From Epilithonimonas zeae (GTDB taxonomy: Bacteria; Bacteroidota; Bacteroidia; Flavobacteriales; Weeksellaceae), in assembly GCF_023278365.1 (NCBI RefSeq), contig NZ_CP075338.1, positions 2,790,001 through 2,854,000 of the forward strand: a stretch of DNA of 64,000 bases. The letters are read 5' to 3'. Position numbers and translations under genes: made by a program. The notes under the pieces are model-generated. The model was not told the origin of the DNA, ran no database searches, and saw only the letters and a list, made by a program, of their open reading frames with translations. Shown here piece by piece: positions 26,262 to 35,832 of the stretch (position 1 is its first letter; every line of letters starts with the position of its first letter).

Positions 26262-27013
26262 TAGCTCAGGAACATTTGGGTTAATAATAAATTCATGATG
26301 ATTACAGAAATCATCGTCCAAACCACCGCTTGTGTACTTGCCCGTCCAACTTCCAAAGAACCTCCTTTTACGTTGTATCCAAAATAAGCAGGAATAGTTG
26401 CAATTAAAAATGCGAAAGCTGCTGTTTTCATAAAGGCATACCAAATAAAATAAGAGGGCATATACATTTGGATTCCGGTAATATAATCTGCTTTTGTCCA
26501 GCTTCCGGTAGCAACTCCTGCAATATATCCTCCATAAATCCCGATTACAATACTAATCGCAATGAGAATAGGATTGAAAACCACACTCGCTACAATTTTT
26601 GGCAAAATCAGAAAATTCGGTGAGTTAACACCCATAATATCAAGAGCATCAATCTGTTCTGTTACACGCATTGTTCCAATACTGGATGCGATATAAGAAC
26701 CTACTTTCCCAGCAAGAATTACCGAAATAATAGTTGGTGAAAATTCTAGAATTAAAACCACTTTTGTTGCATAGCCCACAAAACTATTAGGAATAGGGAA
26801 TGATGAAGCATCGAAGTTATTGAACATCTGAATAGCAACAACGGCTCCCACGAAAAATGATGTAAATAATACCAATCCGAAAGAGTTAACTCCAAGATCG
26901 TAAAATTCTCTCACCAAAAGTTTCATATAAACATTTCTCTTTTGGGGTTTGCTCAAGACTTTTCCCAACAGCATGAAATATTCTCCAATAGATTCAAAAA
27001 ATCGTTTTACCAT
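26261..27013 (-). CDS. MlaE-like ABC transporter permease
   Basis: Permease of 250 aa with five to six membrane helices. It carries the MlaE/YrbE signature block: FFVGAVVAIQMFNNF, then SPTIISVILAGKVGSYIASS, then the conserved TEQIDALDIMGVNSPNFLI, which contacts the ATPase. In Mla systems it moves phospholipids between inner and outer membrane. It is translationally coupled to the downstream ATPase (TAATG overlap) and follows the sugar-transferase gene after 30 nt. Confidence 0.93.
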   Translation of the reverse strand: MVKRFFESIGEYFMLLGKVLSKPQKRNVYMKLLVREFYDLGVNSFGLVLFTSFFVGAVVAIQMFNNFDASSFPIPNSFVGYATKVVLILEFSPTIISVILAGKVGSYIASSIGTMRVTEQIDALDIMGVNSPNFLILPKIVASVVFNPILIAISIVIGIYGGYIAGVATGSWTKADYITGIQMYMPSYFIWYAFMKTAAFAFLIATIPAYFGYNVKGGSLEVGRASTQAVVWTMISVIIMNLLLTQMFLS

Positions 27014-27043
27014 ACGGCTAAATTAGTGCTTTTCTTATTAATA

Positions 27044-28414
27044 TCAGCGTGCATTTTTGTCACCCACAATCACCAAGAAGATTGTTTTGAGAATGATTAC
27101 AATATCCATACTAAAACTCCAGTTTCTCACATAAAATGAGTCTGCAAGGATTCTTTTTTTCATTCCGAGATTCATATCGCCTTCATCTCCTCTCAAACCG
27201 CTGACTTGTGCCAGTCCGGTAATTCCGGGTTTGACCATACTTCTGAGACTATATCTGCTAATTTTCGGTTTGTAAAAATCATCTACCAAAAGCATATGAG
27301 GTCTTGGTCCTACAACAGTCATATTACCCATCAGTACATTGATGAATTGTGGCATCTCATCCAAGCTGGTCTTTCTTAAGAATTTTCCAACTTTTGTAAT
27401 TCTTTTGTCATCCACGGCAGTTGTACTTTGTGCTTTATTATCTTCAGACCTCATTGTTCTGAATTTCAAACAATTAAAAACTTCGTCGTGATAGCCATAT
27501 CTTTTCTGAATAAAAAATACTGACCCTTTGGATCCATCCATTTTTATCAATAAAATGATTAATGGAAAAAGCCAGGAGCAAATTCCAATCAAAACAATCA
27601 ACGAAAATAAAATATCGAAAATTCTTTTAAGACCGGCGTTTGTGAAAAAATCCAATGGGTATTTTGCCTGAGATAGTACCGGAACTGTTTCTATATAATT
27701 GAATTCATACTCAAAAAACTGATTTTGAATAATATTAGGAACCAATGAGATTTTCACTTTATTAAGTTCTGCCTGACGGAAAAGGTCATTCTCAAATTGT
27801 TTATCCAAACAATGTTCTGAGGGCAAAAAAATAGTATGAATTCCATTATCTTTCCAGAACTCTATCATATTAGGCAAGTCATAATTCCCTTGCGGATAAT
27901 CGTAGATTTTGTATCCATAATCTTTTCGTTCATTGATGATATCTCTCAAGACATTAGAAGAAGTTCCCTCCTCTATAAACATCACATTTCTGTGATTAAT
28001 ACCTTTGCTTCTGATATATTTCAAAAGAAAATAGATAAAACTTTTAATGGGTATAACTACAAGCAACAAAATCCCAGCAAGATAAAATCGCTCTGTTTTG
28101 AGGAAATCATTCTGACTGACTTTCCCAAGCATAACTACGCCAATAAAGAAGAAAAAAACGTGAATAAAAATTCGCTCCAGATAAATAGTGTACGTTACGT
28201 TTCTAGGAATGTGGTAAAGTCTTGTTCTTCCGCTTAGTAGCAACCAAAAGAAACACAATACTAAAATTGATACAATATTCTGCTCCACCGAATCCGAATC
28301 ATACTTAACCTCGAAATTCCTCCAATAATAAATCACAAATACAGATGATACCAGAATCATATCCAGTAAAATCACAAATGCTTTGAAATATCGGGAATAT
28401 CGGAGTCTCTGCAT
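27044..28414 (-). CDS. Polyprenyl glycosylphosphotransferase (exopolysaccharide/O-antigen initiating sugar transferase)
   Basis: 456 aa. Four N-terminal membrane helices (to about residue 120), a nucleotide-binding-like middle domain, a fifth helix, then the bacterial sugar-transferase domain. Its signatures are KRIFDILFS, KFRTMRSED and SLDEMPQFINVLMGNMTVVG, then the PRP motif. The enzyme transfers a sugar 1-phosphate (often glucose or galactose) to undecaprenyl phosphate, starting a surface polysaccharide. No other polysaccharide gene is adjacent except the general operon. It follows queE by 9 nt. Confidence 0.93.
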   Translation of the reverse strand: MQRLRYSRYFKAFVILLDMILVSSVFVIYYWRNFEVKYDSDSVEQNIVSILVLCFFWLLLSGRTRLYHIPRNVTYTIYLERIFIHVFFFFIGVVMLGKVSQNDFLKTERFYLAGILLLVVIPIKSFIYFLLKYIRSKGINHRNVMFIEEGTSSNVLRDIINERKDYGYKIYDYPQGNYDLPNMIEFWKDNGIHTIFLPSEHCLDKQFENDLFRQAELNKVKISLVPNIIQNQFFEYEFNYIETVPVLSQAKYPLDFFTNAGLKRIFDILFSLIVLIGICSWLFPLIILLIKMDGSKGSVFFIQKRYGYHDEVFNCLKFRTMRSEDNKAQSTTAVDDKRITKVGKFLRKTSLDEMPQFINVLMGNMTVVGPRPHMLLVDDFYKPKISRYSLRSMVKPGITGLAQVSGLRGDEGDMNLGMKKRILADSFYVRNWSFSMDIVIILKTIFLVIVGDKNAR

Positions 28415-28423
28415 AAATCAAAT

Positions 28424-29056
28424 TTAAGGAATATTCAGATATTTATGTGTTTGGATAGAAGATCTCCATCTTGGATTTTCTAAAATGAAATCCGTAATTT
28501 TAGGATAATTTGCATCACGCTTGCTCCATTCACTTTGCAGATAAAGTTCGCAAGAATCTGAAACTTTTGCAGCTTGTTCTTCGGCAAACTTAAAATCATT
28601 TTGATTAAAGATAATCATCTTCAATTCACTCGCTTCTTTATAAATATTGGCTAACGGAAGCCCTGTTTTTTTAGGAGAAAGTGTAATCCAATCCAGATGG
28701 CCACTCATAGGATAAGCTCCCGAAGTTTCTATATGAATGGTGCATCCTAACTCTTTCAGCTTCGAGGTCAAGATTTCCAGGTTCCACATTAGAGGTTCTC
28801 CACCTGTAAGAACAATCGTCTTACAATATTTGGCTGCCGTTTCTGCAATTTCTTCCGTATTCATCAACGGATGAAGTTTTGGATCCCAACTCTCCTTCAC
28901 ATCACACCAATGGCAACCAACATCGCATCCGCCCAAACGAATGAAATAGGCTGCTTTCCCTGCATGAAATCCTTCTCCCTGAATAGTGTAAAAATGCTCC
29001 ATTACCGGGAGCATTTTACCTTCTTTTAATAAAATATCTTCTTCTTCCTTAGTCAT
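28424..29056 (-). CDS. queE: 7-carboxy-7-deazaguanine synthase QueE
   Basis: Radical SAM enzyme that converts 6-carboxytetrahydropterin to 7-carboxy-7-deazaguanine, en route to queuosine. From the ATG at 29056 it is 210 aa. FYTIQGEGF precedes the cluster motif GGCDVGCHWC (C44, C48, C51), with VLTGGEPLMW and HIETSGAYP following. The start overlaps the end of folD by 8 nt. An upstream in-frame ATG (29080) would extend the overlap. Pairing with folD makes metabolic sense only loosely, through pterin/folate precursors. Confidence 0.94.
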   Translation of the reverse strand: MTKEEEDILLKEGKMLPVMEHFYTIQGEGFHAGKAAYFIRLGGCDVGCHWCDVKESWDPKLHPLMNTEEIAETAAKYCKTIVLTGGEPLMWNLEILTSKLKELGCTIHIETSGAYPMSGHLDWITLSPKKTGLPLANIYKEASELKMIIFNQNDFKFAEEQAAKVSDSCELYLQSEWSKRDANYPKITDFILENPRWRSSIQTHKYLNIP

Positions 29057-29933
29057 TATAAACTGACGTTTTATAGGCAATGATGGTATTTTTCATCAGC
29101 ATTGCTCGCGTCATTGGCCCCACTCCTCCCGGAACTGGTGTGATCCAACTTGCTTTCTCTGCACAACTGTCAAAATCTACATCGCCTGCAAGATGATAAC
29201 CTTTTTCGGAGTCATCATCTACTCTAGTAATGCCGACATCTACGATAACTGCTCCATCTTTGATCATCTCTCCTTTCAAGAAGTTGGGATCACCAAGAGC
29301 TGTTATCACAATGTCTGCTTTTTTTGTATATTCTTCTATATGCTCTGTGTAAGAGTGTGTCAAAGTCACTGTAGAATTCCCTGGAAAATCTTTTCTTCCC
29401 ATTAATATACTCATTGGTTTTCCAACGATTCTACTTCTTCCGATGATTACACAATCTTTTCCTTTGGTTTCGATATTATATCGTTCCAATAATGTCAATA
29501 TTCCAAATGGTGTTGCCGGCAGGAAAGTATCCATTTCCAAAGCCATTTTCCCGAAATTCTCCGGGTGGAAACCATCCACATCTTTTCTCGGATCGATCGC
29601 CATAATAATCTTCTCCTGATCAATCTGCTTTGGCAAAGGCAATTGAACGATGAAACCGTCCACGGCTTTTGATTTATTCAACTCATCAATCTTTTCCAAC
29701 AATTCGGACTCGGAAACTGTACTCGGAAATTTAATCAATGAAGAACTGAATCCAACTTCCTCACAATCTTTCACTTTGCTGTTCACATAGGCTTTGCTTG
29801 CACCATTGTTACCAACAAGAATCGCAACCAAATGTGGCGCTCTCCTGTTGTTGGCAAGAATTTTTTCAACCTCTTGCTTAATTTCAGCCTTTACTTCTTT
29901 TGAGACCTTCAGTCCATCTAGAATTTGTGCCAT
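29049..29933 (-). CDS. folD: Bifunctional methylenetetrahydrofolate dehydrogenase / methenyl-THF cyclohydrolase
   Basis: FolD of 294 aa. It interconverts 5,10-methylene-THF and 10-formyl-THF in the cytosol, feeding one-carbon metabolism. The catalytic region YVNSKVKDCEEVGF carries the Tyr and Lys; further signatures are GFIVQLPLP, the NADP-loop CVIIGRSRIVGKPM and TPVPGGVGPMTRAML near the end. It begins the run folD-queE-sugar transferase-mlaEF, 74 nt after pgi. Confidence 0.96.
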   Translation of the reverse strand: MAQILDGLKVSKEVKAEIKQEVEKILANNRRAPHLVAILVGNNGASKAYVNSKVKDCEEVGFSSSLIKFPSTVSESELLEKIDELNKSKAVDGFIVQLPLPKQIDQEKIIMAIDPRKDVDGFHPENFGKMALEMDTFLPATPFGILTLLERYNIETKGKDCVIIGRSRIVGKPMSILMGRKDFPGNSTVTLTHSYTEHIEEYTKKADIVITALGDPNFLKGEMIKDGAVIVDVGITRVDDDSEKGYHLAGDVDFDSCAEKASWITPVPGGVGPMTRAMLMKNTIIAYKTSVYND

Positions 29934-30007
29934 TTTTCTTTCTTTTTACTTTTTAGATTTATTTTGAAAAATGAAATGTTCCTTTCCCAACACTTCACTT
30001 TTATATT

Positions 30008-31651
30008 TTATCGGTTAGATTTATAGAAATTGATCAATCCGTTTGTAGAACTGTCGTGTGTTTCAACTTGACCTTCAGCGTCCAATTCCGGAAGGATTTT
30101 TCCTGCCAAAACTTTCCCTAATTCTACTCCGAACTGGTCAAAACTGAAAATATTCCAGATGACACCCTGAACAAAAATCTTGTGCTCATACAAAGCAATC
30201 AATTGCCCTAATGAAAACGGTGTCAATTCTTTAAACAAGAAAGAGTTCGTCGGCGTATTTCCAGCGAATATTTTATAATTCAATAATTTCTCAATTTCTT
30301 CTTCCGTTTTTCCAGATGCTTTTAGTTCCTCATAAACTTCTTCGTGAGTCTTTCCAAAAGCTAAAGCTTCTGTCTGAGCAAAATAATTAGCTAATAGAAT
30401 ATCCTGATGTTCGCCAACTTCATTCGGTGATTTGGCATAAGCAATGAAATCTGCCGGAATCAATTCTGTTCCTTGATGAACCAATTGATAAAACGCGTGC
30501 TGACCATTGGTTCCAGGTTCTCCCCAAATGATTGGTCCTGTTTCATAAGTTACAAACTCGCCATTTCTGTCTACTGATTTACCGTTACTTTCCATATCAC
30601 CTTGTTGAAGATAAGCTGAAAAACGGTCAAGATACTGAGAATAAGGCAAAATCGCATAAGTTCCAGCCGCATAAAAATTACGGTACCAAACGCCTAGAAT
30701 ACCCATCAAAACAGGAATATTTTCCTTAAAATCTTTAGTTTGAAAATGAACGTCTGTATCGTTTGCACCTTTCAAAAGTTGTTCGAAGTTTTCATAACCA
30801 ACAGACAAAACGATGCTGAGTCCAATCGCACTCCAAAGCGAGTAACGACCACCAACCCAATCCCAAAATTCGAAGATATTTTCTTCTGCAATTCCGAATT
30901 TTTTTACAGCTTCGATGTTGGTTGATAATGCTACGAAATGTTTTGCAACGTCTTGGTTTGTAGCACCTGATTTCAGGAACCATTCTTTTGCAGAATTGGC
31001 ATTGGTCATTGTTTCCTGAGTTGTAAAAGTTTTGGAAGCCACAATGAATAAGGTAGTTTCAGGATTAAGGTCTTTAACAACCTCAGCCATATGATTTCCG
31101 TCCACATTGGAAACGAAATGGACATTTAGTCTTGTTTTGAAATGTTTCAATGCAGAACAAACCATCACTGGACCAAGGTCAGAACCTCCGATTCCTACAT
31201 TCACAACATCTGTAATTTCTTTACCTGTAAAACCTTTGTGAGAACCGGAAATTACGGATTCTGAAAAAGATTTCATATGATCCAGAACTTTCTTAATTGC
31301 AGGTTTGATATTTTCCCCATCAACTAAAATTTCTTTATCAGAAAAATCTCTCAAAGCCGTATGTAGAACTGCTCTACCTTCTGTCTCATTGATTTTATCA
31401 CCAGAAAACATTTTTCCGATCGCTTCTTTTAACTGAGTTTCTTCAGCCAATTGAAGTAATAAATCCAAAGTTTTAGCATCAACCAAATTCTTAGAATAAT
31501 CAAAAAGATAATTTTCTGTTTCTAATGAAAATTCCTGAAAACGATTCGGGTTATACTGAAACAAAGTTCTCAACTCAAAATCATTATTGGCAAATTGTTG
31601 ATCTAAAGCTTTCCAAGCAGCAGTCTGGATAGGATTTATTTTTGGTAACAT
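30008..31651 (-). CDS. pgi: Glucose-6-phosphate isomerase
   Basis: Interconverts glucose 6-phosphate and fructose 6-phosphate in glycolysis. 547 aa, the length of the long bacterial type. Signatures: [62 protein letters not shown] and the last-third motif [10 protein letters not shown]. Preceded by a Bacteroidota-type promoter. Likely transcribed leftward alone or into folD (74-nt gap). Confidence 0.97.
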   Translation of the reverse strand: MLPKINPIQTAAWKALDQQFANNDFELRTLFQYNPNRFQEFSLETENYLFDYSKNLVDAKTLDLLLQLAEETQLKEAIGKMFSGDKINETEGRAVLHTALRDFSDKEILVDGENIKPAIKKVLDHMKSFSESVISGSHKGFTGKEITDVVNVGIGGSDLGPVMVCSALKHFKTRLNVHFVSNVDGNHMAEVVKDLNPETTLFIVASKTFTTQETMTNANSAKEWFLKSGATNQDVAKHFVALSTNIEAVKKFGIAEENIFEFWDWVGGRYSLWSAIGLSIVLSVGYENFEQLLKGANDTDVHFQTKDFKENIPVLMGILGVWYRNFYAAGTYAILPYSQYLDRFSAYLQQGDMESNGKSVDRNGEFVTYETGPIIWGEPGTNGQHAFYQLVHQGTELIPADFIAYAKSPNEVGEHQDILLANYFAQTEALAFGKTHEEVYEELKASGKTEEEIEKLLNYKIFAGNTPTNSFLFKELTPFSLGQLIALYEHKIFVQGVIWNIFSFDQFGVELGKVLAGKILPELDAEGQVETHDSSTNGLINFYKSNR

Positions 31652-31705
31652 TCTTTAAGGTTTTAAATTTAAAATCAAGCTTACAAGAAATTCTTATAAG
31701 ACCTG

Positions 31706-31733
31706 CAAATTTACGAAAAATAAGCCACTTGAA
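31706..31733 (-). promoter_or_regulatory. Promoter for pgi
   Basis: On the minus strand: TTC, 17-nt spacer and TAAATTTG (plus positions 31713-31706), a perfect -7 box with a one-base-off -33 box, about 55 nt upstream of the pgi ATG. Confidence 0.5.
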
Positions 31734-31840
31734 TTTAAATTGTTTTTAACATAATATGACAATTGTTTTGCAATAAAAGAATGATGAAAATTTCTAAATT
31801 TTGACTTATCGTTTTTGACAAATAATTAGGTCAAAAAACA

Positions 31841-31871
31841 AACGAGAGTGGTATTAGATATCACTCTCGTT
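31841..31871 (-). terminator. Terminator of the Ter operon
   Basis: AACGAGAGTG (31841-31850) pairs with CACTCTCGTT (31862-31871). On the minus strand the hairpin is followed by TGTTTTTTG. It stands 40 nt after the terC stop and marks the 3' end of the operon. Confidence 0.8.
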
Positions 31872-31910
31872 GTTTTATACATAAGCTAATCTTAGCTTTT
31901 TTGAAATTTT

Positions 31911-32924
31911 CTATTTTGCTTCTTCTTTCTCTGGAAACATTACTGAAATCAACACTGATAAAATCAAAATCCCACCAACAATTCCCAATGAAACCGGAGA
32001 CGAAATATGATACCAAGGCGAGATCAACATCTTCACTCCAATGAAACTTAGAATTATTGCTAATCCGTAAGGTAATTTGCTGAACATATGGATGAAGTTG
32101 GATAGCAAGAAATATAAAGATCTCAATCCTAAAATCGCAAAAATGTTAGACGTATAAAGAATAAATGGATCTTTTGAAATGGCAAAGATTGCCGGAATAG
32201 AATCCACTGCAAACAATACATCCGTGAACTCTATCACCGCAACTACAACCAAAAGTGGTGTTGCCATTTTGATTCCGTTTTGTACTGTGAAGAACTTGTC
32301 TCCATCGTAGTTATCGGAAACTTTCCAGAAGCTTTTGATTAATTTTGCACCGGCACTTTCGCTGTAATCCTGCTCATCATCATCGTCACCGCCACCCCAG
32401 GATTTGATTCCTGCATAGACCAAAAATAATCCAAAAAGTGTCATAACTACATTGATTCTAACCGGATGTCCGAAAACATTCATTTCTGGCAGATAAGTCA
32501 AATCGATCAACTCAACACCTGCGAAGATGAAAATCGCTCTGAAAATCAACGCCCCGATAATTCCCCAAAACAAGACTTTGTGATGCAGATGTCTTGGAAC
32601 TTTGAAAAATCCAAAGACGAGAATGAATACAAAAAGATTATCAACCGATAAGGCTTTTTCTATCCAATAAGCGGCTTGAAACTGGGTGAATTTTTCAATT
32701 GCCAAAGCGTGTCCGCCGGCATCCTGATTGAAAACCCAATACACAATACCTGAAAAAACCATTGATAAAGAAATCCAGATAATACTCCAGATTGTCGCTT
32801 CTTTGGAAGACACCTCGTGCGCTTTTTTGTTGAAAACTCCAAGATCCAGCAATAACATTACTATCACTACGATAGCAAATCCTACTACAAGGCCGGGATG
32901 TAAATCGATAATACTCTTCTCCAT
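31911..32924 (-). CDS. terC: TerC-family integral membrane protein
   Basis: 337 aa with about nine membrane helices and the family's acidic motifs: EKALSVDNLFVFIL, EFTDVLFAVDSIPAIFAISK. A cytoplasmic Asp/Glu-rich loop (GGDDDDEQD, about residues 177-187) lies in the middle. TerC/Alx proteins are linked to tellurite resistance and manganese or other metal export. It is the last gene of the Ter operon, 11 nt after the kinase gene. In this setting it is the likely membrane anchor of the Ter complex or a metal transporter. Confidence 0.95.
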   Translation of the reverse strand: MEKSIIDLHPGLVVGFAIVVIVMLLLDLGVFNKKAHEVSSKEATIWSIIWISLSMVFSGIVYWVFNQDAGGHALAIEKFTQFQAAYWIEKALSVDNLFVFILVFGFFKVPRHLHHKVLFWGIIGALIFRAIFIFAGVELIDLTYLPEMNVFGHPVRINVVMTLFGLFLVYAGIKSWGGGDDDDEQDYSESAGAKLIKSFWKVSDNYDGDKFFTVQNGIKMATPLLVVVAVIEFTDVLFAVDSIPAIFAISKDPFILYTSNIFAILGLRSLYFLLSNFIHMFSKLPYGLAIILSFIGVKMLISPWYHISSPVSLGIVGGILILSVLISVMFPEKEEAK

Positions 32925-32935
32925 GTTTATTTTAA

Positions 32936-34450
32936 TTATTTATTTGTCAAAGTTATGTACATTAATCGTCCGCCTTCTTCATCGGACAACATTATTTTTT
33001 TCCCATCGGTCAATTCTACCATAGAGTTGATGGGAACTGGTTTATTTTCTGTTATATCTTTCATATCCGGCAAACTTTGATTCACCAAAACCCATCTATT
33101 CTGATGAAATGTGAAATAACCAACCGGTTTTTTATCTTCAGCTGTCAAACTTTCGTTCCGAATCACTTTCTTAGAAACGTGCCATTTGAAAAGATATTGG
33201 TTGTGATAGACCATTAATCTGTGATTTTCAGGTTTCCAAACATTGTCCTTGAATTTGAAATACAAATCGACAACCGGCAAAGTTCCTTTGTGCTGAGTTC
33301 CGCAGAACGGACATCTCGGCTTCGACGTATTATCAAAAACATACCATTTTTCATCACAATTGGGGTTGCTGCAAGGCTGGATCAAATCTACGGTTTTTAG
33401 CAATGCGGTTTCCCATTCATTAGCAATTGGTCGCAACATTGGATTATGCAAGCCGTCTACAAAAGCTCTTTTGAACAATTCTGACAGATAAGGTCCTGTA
33501 ACTGTGTACGGAATCTTCTGAGGATCGCCCCAAAACAGATTCCATTTTTTGAGATGGTCTACTTTTACACGATTGGTCGTATCTGTAGTACTTTCTACGA
33601 AAATTGCTTTCTCTCCCATCGATAAAACCTCATCTCTTTCCGAATCCAAATCCCAAATTTTTCCGCCACGTAAAGGATGCCTTCTGAGCAGATACATATA
33701 AATCAAAACCGCTAATGCGTGCAAATCTGTTTTCTGATTGGGTAAAATACGATTAGAATCCTGAAGTGGTAAATGCTTGGTTTTAAGAACTTCCGGCGCA
33801 ATAAAATCTGCTGTACCAATCACTTCAGGAGGGAATAGTCCTGGAACTACAAGTCCATCAATATCAATAATCGTAGCCGATTTTGTAACCGGATCTACCA
33901 AAACATTGTTGTAGGACAAATCCGAATGCGCCAATCCCATCTGATGCATTTTTTTCACGCCTCGGGAAATGTTGATGGCAATCTGAAAATAACTCAGCCA
34001 ATCTCCCAATTCTGACTTATCTAATGCCAATGGATATTGATTATTTCTGAATGAAGGCGTTGTAAACCACTTGCCTACTTTCTCGCCACCTTTGATAGTG
34101 TCATTGGCAGAGTATCCTTTTTTAAAGAAAAATTTGGAATTATAAATCGGAACAATGACGCCAATTTTTCCATTTTTTTCTACAGCATCAGAAGGCCAAC
34201 GGAAAATCTCGTCCAAGAAATAATCCGCACTGTTTCCCTTTTTGATGTTTTCCAGGTAAAGAGAAACGATTCGTTTAATTCTATCTTTTTGATTAAAATC
34301 CAACGGATCTCTGAAAAAAGCCACAACATATTGCCGATTCGGTGCAAAATATACATCTTTTACGCCGCCTCTTTTCGGGTTTCCATCATCTACATATTCA
34401 TAAGATTTTGATGGGTCTATGATAGAATTAACCTTGATTGTACTCATCAT
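32936..34450 (-). CDS. Eukaryote-like protein kinase with C-terminal zinc ribbon (Ter system kinase)
   Basis: 504 aa. Glycine-rich start GNPKRGGVKDVYFAP (about residues 23-37), then a catalytic loop MGLAHSDLSYNNVLV with D177 and the Asn pair, and IDIDG in place of DFG. The usual VAIK lysine is not obvious: the expected strand reads YVVAFFRD. After the kinase lobe (to about 340) comes a zinc ribbon with CSNPNC and CPFCG. With the PP2C gene 1 nt upstream and the vWA gene beyond, it forms the TerY-P triad known from Ter systems. The substrate is presumably another Ter protein (inference). Confidence 0.88.
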   Translation of the reverse strand: MMSTIKVNSIIDPSKSYEYVDDGNPKRGGVKDVYFAPNRQYVVAFFRDPLDFNQKDRIKRIVSLYLENIKKGNSADYFLDEIFRWPSDAVEKNGKIGVIVPIYNSKFFFKKGYSANDTIKGGEKVGKWFTTPSFRNNQYPLALDKSELGDWLSYFQIAINISRGVKKMHQMGLAHSDLSYNNVLVDPVTKSATIIDIDGLVVPGLFPPEVIGTADFIAPEVLKTKHLPLQDSNRILPNQKTDLHALAVLIYMYLLRRHPLRGGKIWDLDSERDEVLSMGEKAIFVESTTDTTNRVKVDHLKKWNLFWGDPQKIPYTVTGPYLSELFKRAFVDGLHNPMLRPIANEWETALLKTVDLIQPCSNPNCDEKWYVFDNTSKPRCPFCGTQHKGTLPVVDLYFKFKDNVWKPENHRLMVYHNQYLFKWHVSKKVIRNESLTAEDKKPVGYFTFHQNRWVLVNQSLPDMKDITENKPVPINSMVELTDGKKIMLSDEEGGRLMYITLTNK

Positions 34451-34451
34451 C

Positions 34452-35831
34452 TTAATAAATTACAGCTAATGTTCTATCGTCGTGATTGCCTTTGCTCCAA
34501 AAATCCATCCAGTCAGACAATTGATTTTCGATATTCTGATCTTCTGCGAAATCCACTTTTATTTGATCTTCATTTTTGCCATCCAAATCTTTGAGGAAAT
34601 TTTTCCAGCTCTCTAAGTTTTCCAATTTACTTTCCACAACGAATTTCGGATCATAAATTCCGTCCGTCATCAGAAATAATTTTGAGAAATCTTTGAAACA
34701 ATTGATTCCAAATCGGTCTGCCATATCTGGTCTGCTGAAAATGTCGGACATTGTGATAAATCTTGTCCCACCACTGAACTCGCCGACATCCAGAAAATTC
34801 AGAAGTTTTACACTTTCCTCGTTTTCATCAATGACATTGATTGGACAATCGCCAACGCCAAATGAGAGAACGACATAACCAAAATCAAATTTCTTGACCA
34901 AAACGAAAATCAAAGTCGTGTGGAGATCTTTTAGATTGATTTCTTCAGAATCTGCAAATTGGTTTAAAGCTTCGTTAAGTTGTTTTACATTTTTGTAGAG
35001 GCTGTTGATCACAAATGCTTTACTTTTAATCTTCGCATCTTCGGAATTATTGCCATCGAAATAACTGATAATTTCTGATGACAGATTTTGCAAAAAAGTT
35101 TCATTATTAAAACTTTCAGCGATATTTTCAGTTACAAATTTTGATCCTGCTCTGGCAAATTTTGCGGAACCAGCGCCATCAGCAACTGCAACTACATTCC
35201 AATCATCAGGTAAAGATTTTACTACGAAATCATCATCGCGGAAAGTTCCTTCGTGTGCGTGAGAACGACCTCTTTTGGATGCAACAACAATTTTTTTATC
35301 CAGGAAAGATGAAGAGAAAGTTACATTCTCTTCTTTCGGAAATCTGCTGTCTGTAGGACTTGGTTTATTCATCCAAAGATCTTTCGGGTCAGCATTGACG
35401 ATGAAAGGAATTTTTTTGATATCAATTTCAAAATTTTCGTCTTCTTTGTGGAAGAATTCGATTTCAATATCAATTTGACTGGCATTGGTTGGAACGCCGG
35501 AAATACAAGCTTTTTCTGCATCAAACTGTAAACCTACCAAATCCAAATTCTTAATATCATTGATTTGAATTTTCGGAAATAAAGAAGAATCAAAACAAAA
35601 TTGATATTCTTTTTTGACATTCGCATTCGGAATAGAAATCTGCTCCTCCCTGAATTCTTCTTTATCTTTATTCATATTGAAAATTTGTAGAATTTGAGAT
35701 TTTAAATTGCTGATCGATTGGGATAATTCATTCAATTTTGCGTTATCCCTCAACTTCAGAATTGTTGAATCAATTAGTTTATTTCTCTCAATATTATATT
35801 CCTTTAGAATTTCATTTAACAATTTTTCCAT
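34452..35831 (-). CDS. PP2C-family protein phosphatase (Ter system)
   Basis: 459 aa. An N-terminal region of about 170 residues with a coiled coil (residues 1-50) and a beta domain precedes a PP2C-like phosphatase. Metal-binding motifs: SHAHEGTFRDDDFVV near 190-205, VAVADGAGSAKFA, LMTDGIYDPKF and the terminal GNHDDRTLAVIY. PP2C enzymes remove Ser/Thr phosphate with Mn or Mg. It is positioned to oppose the kinase encoded 1 nt downstream; the vWA protein encoded 1 nt upstream completes the triad. The N-terminal extension may bind the partner proteins. Confidence 0.9.
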   Translation of the reverse strand: MEKLLNEILKEYNIERNKLIDSTILKLRDNAKLNELSQSISNLKSQILQIFNMNKDKEEFREEQISIPNANVKKEYQFCFDSSLFPKIQINDIKNLDLVGLQFDAEKACISGVPTNASQIDIEIEFFHKEDENFEIDIKKIPFIVNADPKDLWMNKPSPTDSRFPKEENVTFSSSFLDKKIVVASKRGRSHAHEGTFRDDDFVVKSLPDDWNVVAVADGAGSAKFARAGSKFVTENIAESFNNETFLQNLSSEIISYFDGNNSEDAKIKSKAFVINSLYKNVKQLNEALNQFADSEEINLKDLHTTLIFVLVKKFDFGYVVLSFGVGDCPINVIDENEESVKLLNFLDVGEFSGGTRFITMSDIFSRPDMADRFGINCFKDFSKLFLMTDGIYDPKFVVESKLENLESWKNFLKDLDGKNEDQIKVDFAEDQNIENQLSDWMDFWSKGNHDDRTLAVIY

Positions 35832-35832
35832 T

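Noticed and set aside
26262-26444. N-terminal extension of the MlaF-like ATPase
   Set aside because: It overlaps the permease gene in another frame; the ATPase family starts at 26261 and a TAATG coupling is present.
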